From positions 1-24,475 of the forward strand of contig JAVBPD010000151.1 of the NCBI GenBank assembly GCA_031549885.1: 24,475 nt of DNA. The letters run 5' to 3'. The position numbers and the translations under genes were made by a program. The DNA is from WQUF01 sp031549885. GTDB taxonomy: Bacteria > Bacillota > Clostridia > Clostridiales > Clostridiaceae. Shown here one piece after another: positions 22,812 to 24,475 of this stretch. Each line of letters starts with the position of its first letter. The first letter of the stretch is position 1. The notes under the pieces were generated by a model that saw nothing but the letters and a program-made list of their open reading frames with translations, made no database searches and was not told the origin of the DNA.

Positions 22812-23549
22812 ATGACTGAAATATTACTTTTAGGTTCCTTTCACTTTAGAGATAGCAATTTGGATTTTAGTTTGCCCGAAATTCAAATTCAATTAGAATC
22901 AATTGCAGATAAATTTTTAGAATTTTCACCACAAAAAATAGCTGTTGAATTTGCTTATCACTCTCAAGATGATGTTGATAAAAGTTATAAAGTGTTTAAT
23001 ACTGAAGAGTTATTTAATAAGGAAAAATTGAAAGGATCATCTTTAGGAACTATAACTATGTTTAATGAGTTAAAAGATATAAATTATAAAACAGAACATG
23101 CTCAAATTGGATATAGATTAGGAACAAAATTAGACCATGATAGAATTTATGCTATAGATTTTGATTCTTCCTTTAATGAAATTGGAGTTAAGTATATGAA
23201 TGAAAAAAACGAGGATTACTTAAAATATCATAATAAACTGTTTTTTAAAGGTGATGAAAGCAATATAAGAGATTCACTCTTATTTTATAACAGTGAAGAA
23301 TGGTCTTATATCAATAATCAAGTTTATATGTTAATGAACTTATATGAAGGTGATGTACCATTTGGAGGCTCAGATGCTGTTTCTGATTGGTACAAAAGAA
23401 ATTTAAAAATATTTGCAAATATTCAAAAACTGTGTAAAGATTGTGAGAGGTTGTTTATTGTATATGGAGCAGGTCATTTGAAGATACTTAGAGATTTAAT
23501 TAGAGATTGCGATGGTATGAAATTAGTTGATCCATATATTTATTTGTAG
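22812..23549 (+). CDS. DUF5694 / TraB-related protein
   Basis: Predicted cytoplasmic protein of 245 residues. It begins EILLLGSFHFRDS, with the GxxHF strand-loop of the DUF5694/TraB-GumN-like fold, continues with a PQKIAVEFAYHSQDDVD segment and ends with IVYGAGHLKILRDLI, the C-terminal GxGH pattern of the same group. Relatives include TIKI-type metallopeptidases, and the two His-bearing motifs could bind a metal, but no activity is established for DUF5694 members. A strong TAGGAGG ribosome site nine bases before the ATG overlaps the stop of the small upstream gene. The unusual stretch YRLGTKLDHDRIYAIDFD lies near residues 100-117. A hairpin at 23602-23637 ends the unit. Confidence 0.8.
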   Translation: MTEILLLGSFHFRDSNLDFSLPEIQIQLESIADKFLEFSPQKIAVEFAYHSQDDVDKSYKVFNTEELFNKEKLKGSSLGTITMFNELKDINYKTEHAQIGYRLGTKLDHDRIYAIDFDSSFNEIGVKYMNEKNEDYLKYHNKLFFKGDESNIRDSLLFYNSEEWSYINNQVYMLMNLYEGDVPFGGSDAVSDWYKRNLKIFANIQKLCKDCERLFIVYGAGHLKILRDLIRDCDGMKLVDPYIYL

Positions 23550-23601
23550 TTTGAAGTTTTGTTAACTGCAAAATAGATGTTGTAAAAGTCTAAAAAAATA
23601 A

Positions 23602-23637
23602 AAAGAAGCCAATCCGAATATTTAGATTAGCTTCTTT
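23602..23637. terminator. Bidirectional terminator between convergent genes
   Basis: AAAGAAGCCAATC (23602-23614) pairs with GATTAGCTTCTTT (23625-23637) with one mismatch around a 10-base loop. On the minus strand it is followed by a T-rich run (TTTTTATTTTTTT), a strong stop for the surface-protein gene; on the plus strand the trailing T-run is short. Confidence 0.75.
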
Positions 23638-23725
23638 ATAAACTAAGGATTTTAAAGGTTAATATCAGTAATATTTGGCGTCAATATGTTGATTATCTTT
23701 GCGCCATAAATTATTCGCATAGTTT

Positions 23726-24475
23726 TTAATCACATTTTTCACAACATCTTTTATAATATTTTTTATGGCATTTTTTTATGGATCTCTTTTTTACAACAGT
23801 AATAAAGTCACTAGCTTTAAATTTTGTTTCCTCTCCACTTACTATGAAGCTAAAGCATGCTGTGTTATCAGCAGTTCCTTTTACTTCACTGCCAAGGATA
23901 GGATCATAATCTTTTATATTACAGGATATTATAAACTCAAGGATGATTGGCTTTTCATCAATAGGATTAAAGCCTACTGGAACTTCACCAAATTCTACAA
24001 ATATTTTTTCAACATGATCCCAAGGCTCAAGAGCTCCAAGAAAGTATACTTTATTTTCAATAGTTGCGCTTAAATTTTCTCCAAATGGTACAGTGCGTAT
24101 ATCATCGTATGATTCTAATTTATACTTTATGTTATAACTTACTGCATCAGTATTATTGTATGAAGGTATTGTTATGCTCTTAAATGCCAATGCTTTGTGA
24201 GGTGTATCTTCTAATGAGAAGTTTTCAAGAGAATATGATGGATTTTTATTTTCTACACCATATATAGAAAATGACACTGTGCTTCCAAGCTTACTATATT
24301 CTCCATCTGGGATATTAGATTCTTTTTTAAATTCATACTCCTCAATCATAGCAGGGGTAAGTCCAGCATCTGCAAGTAAATAAGTGACATCCTGATCAAA
24401 ATCAATTGTTATGGGATCTGTAAAACCATTTTCATCAACCTGGCTTACTTGTATTGATTGATCTGAATTTGCTTC
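23726..24475 (-). CDS. C-terminal part of a surface/spore-coat-like beta-sandwich protein (partial)
   Basis: The frame is open from the right edge of the window to a stop at 23726-23728, giving 249 residues without a start. An internal ATG at 24347-24349 is in frame but has no ribosome site, and clear coding sequence (for example FDQDVTYLLADAGLTPAM) continues upstream of it, so the real start lies outside. The sequence is strand-rich with Ig-like features (TVSFSIYGVENKN, SYNIKYKLESYDD, ATIENKVYFLG, IILEFIISCNI, NTACFSFIVSG), resembling the DUF11/conserved-repeat proteins found on clostridial surfaces and exosporia. It ends in a short Lys- and Cys-rich tail (SIKKCHKKYYKRCCEKCD) with five Cys in 16 residues. 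No LPxTG or membrane anchor is seen. Cross-linking or metal binding by the tail is inference. Confidence 0.6.
   Translation of the reverse strand, partial: EANSDQSIQVSQVDENGFTDPITIDFDQDVTYLLADAGLTPAMIEEYEFKKESNIPDGEYSKLGSTVSFSIYGVENKNPSYSLENFSLEDTPHKALAFKSITIPSYNNTDAVSYNIKYKLESYDDIRTVPFGENLSATIENKVYFLGALEPWDHVEKIFVEFGEVPVGFNPIDEKPIILEFIISCNIKDYDPILGSEVKGTADNTACFSFIVSGEETKFKASDFITVVKKRSIKKCHKKYYKRCCEKCD

Noticed and set aside
23655..23710. Nested dyads TGGCG/CGCCA and TCAA/TTGA near the end of the surface-protein gene
   Set aside because: The arms are only four to five bases; the hairpin at 23602-23637 is a far better terminator.

Overview
The window is AT-rich, densely coding chromosome from an endospore-forming member of the Firmicutes, most likely an anaerobic clostridium-type organism (Clostridia or Tissierellia). 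The support is pro-sigma-K, an AbrB with a clostridial Cys-rich tail, a GerS-like lipoprotein beside alanine racemase, a DacF-type D,D-carboxypeptidase, strong AGGAGG-type ribosome sites, frequent TTG starts and a complete selD-selA-selB selenocysteine operon whose first gene itself contains an in-frame UGA. Genus cannot be fixed from the sequence alone. No prophage, insertion sequence, CRISPR array, rRNA or tRNA was seen.

Layout. 1-1851: the 5' end of an unrecognised minus-strand gene, an APH-fold kinase-like gene, and an unrecognised minus-strand gene. 1852-2170: a gene-free, palindrome-rich region leading into sigK. 2171-4102: sigK (pro-sequence intact, gene uninterrupted), a convergent abrB-like gene, and an mntP-like manganese exporter. 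4170-7922: proC and a large M16C metallopeptidase, closely spaced. 7923-8134: an intergenic region framed by a perfect 14-bp inverted repeat and ending in a T-run. 8135-12539: a DUF6514-like small protein, then the bifunctional NAD(P)HX repair gene, the GerS-like lipoprotein, alr, and an EndoAI/EndoA-type (MazEF-like) toxin-antitoxin pair. This resembles the B. subtilis acpS-ydcC-alr-ndoAI-ndoA neighbourhood, but acpS is not present. 12609-16046: two minus-strand genes, an (alpha/alpha)6 glycoside hydrolase-like protein and dacF. 16147-21139: comEA followed by the selD-selA-selB operon. 21283-24475: an LCP-family cell wall ligase, a small unknown protein with a possible coupled leader, a DUF5694/TraB-like protein, and the C-terminal part of a minus-strand surface or spore-coat-like protein.

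How the genes fit together. Much of the window concerns the cell envelope and spore: sigma-K for late mother-cell expression, GerS-like and DacF for cortex maturation and germination, Alr for D-alanine, LCP for attaching wall polymers. The selenium operon is self-referential: SelA makes Sec-tRNA and SelB delivers it at UGA, while SelD supplies selenophosphate and appears to need Sec at its own active site. The most notable observations are the UGA with a SECIS-like hairpin in selD, the shortened DNA-binding part of the EndoAI-like antitoxin together with an inverted repeat around its promoter, the GerS-Alr pairing, and the 144-base inverted-repeat element downstream of the M16C peptidase gene.
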